64,000 nucleotides of DNA, taken from contig CBDUBH010000001.1 of NCBI GenBank assembly GCA_965365345.1, positions 68,509-132,508 on the forward strand, given 5' to 3'. Made by a program: the position numbers and the translations under genes. The DNA is from CBDUBH01 sp965365345 (GTDB taxonomy: Bacteria > Bacteroidota > Ignavibacteria > Ignavibacteriales > SURF-24). This document shows, piece after piece, positions 63,891 through 64,000 of this stretch; position 1 is the stretch's first letter, and every line of letters begins with the position of its first letter. The notes beneath the pieces are model-generated. The model saw only the letters and a list, made by a program, of their open reading frames with translations. It was not told where the DNA came from and did not search any database.

Positions 63891-64000
63891 ATTTTTTATA
63901 TGAATTTAGATTATGTTTTTATTGGTTTTATTATCCTCTTAATAATTAACCCAAGTTGCTATTAAAAGAAAACAGTCGACAACATATAAGAAAAGACAAA
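63891..64000. other. Window end, no gene seen
   Basis: The last 110 bases are AT-rich with no recognised element. Confidence 0.5.

Noticed and set aside
1..64000. CRISPR array, tRNA, rRNA, prophage or insertion sequence
   Set aside because: Scanning by eye found no regularly spaced direct repeats, no clover-leaf with a GGTTCGA-type arm, and no transposase or phage genes. A covariance-model search would be the decisive check.

Overview
The window is AT-rich bacterial chromosome. The best fit is a member of the Ignavibacteria/Chlorobi-Bacteroidetes side of the FCB group, and this is an inference from protein features only. The clearest sign is a set of secreted proteins (2105-3496, 5665-8496, 44834-45883) ending in a type IX secretion (T9SS) sorting domain with the NYPNPFNPxTTI core, a form typical of Ignavibacteria. 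Other signs are several lipoproteins, many genes without a Shine-Dalgarno sequence, and some TTG starts. About 50 genes can be supported. I found no rRNA, tRNA, CRISPR array, insertion sequence or prophage.

Layout. Bases 1-9050 hold a methionine gamma-lyase-type enzyme and secreted proteins: a PQQ-type propeller, an M1 peptidase and a subtilase. Bases 9050-14480 hold a nucleoside-diphosphate-sugar epimerase-like protein, a membrane metallophosphoesterase, an ADP-forming acyl-CoA synthetase and a DUF1761 protein. Bases 14900-25000 hold a cyclic-nucleotide-binding-domain/aspartase fusion, an FKBP lipoprotein, an M6-type metallopeptidase, a PAS histidine kinase, an asparaginase and a K+/H+ antiporter. 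Bases 25000-31900 hold a second, larger PAS kinase, an RlmD/TrmA-type RNA methyltransferase and small genes. Bases 31886-37792 are a minus-strand block of GNAT, murQ, rsmG, mnmG and mnmE, followed by clpB on the plus strand. Two perfect parS-type palindromes (36188, 38483) lie in this section, suggesting that the replication origin is not far away. Bases 41600-48030 hold a VUT transporter, a propeller protein, an ACT-like protein, a T9SS cargo and a secreted alpha-amylase. Bases 48252-50069 are an HNH nuclease plus an HpaII-like restriction endonuclease with no methyltransferase beside them. Bases 50200-63900 hold a rhodanese, FmdB, an ECF sigma/anti-sigma pair, a 3-methyladenine glycosylase, a cyclic-nucleotide-domain/GAF/kinase-like protein that has lost its phospho-acceptor histidine, a transmembrane kelch/SARP regulator with two small exported proteins, miaA, a glycosyltransferase, prfA and a DUF433/DUF5615 toxin-antitoxin pair.

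Together the genes suggest a heterotroph that degrades polymers. Secreted peptidases and an amylase would supply peptides and maltodextrins. Asparaginase, aspartase and the methionine gamma-lyase-type enzyme would release ammonia and carbon skeletons, and the ADP-forming acyl-CoA synthetase could make ATP from acyl-CoA. Intergenic spaces are crowded with short dispersed palindromes of a few families (arms GTCATTCCGG/CCGGAATC and GTCATTGCGAG/CGCAATGAC), some of which serve as terminators.

The most noteworthy items are the aspartase fused to a cyclic-nucleotide-binding domain, the kinase-like protein with Gln in place of His, the methylase-less HNH/HpaII-like pair, the parS sites, and three 11-bp direct repeats right behind the SARP-type regulator.
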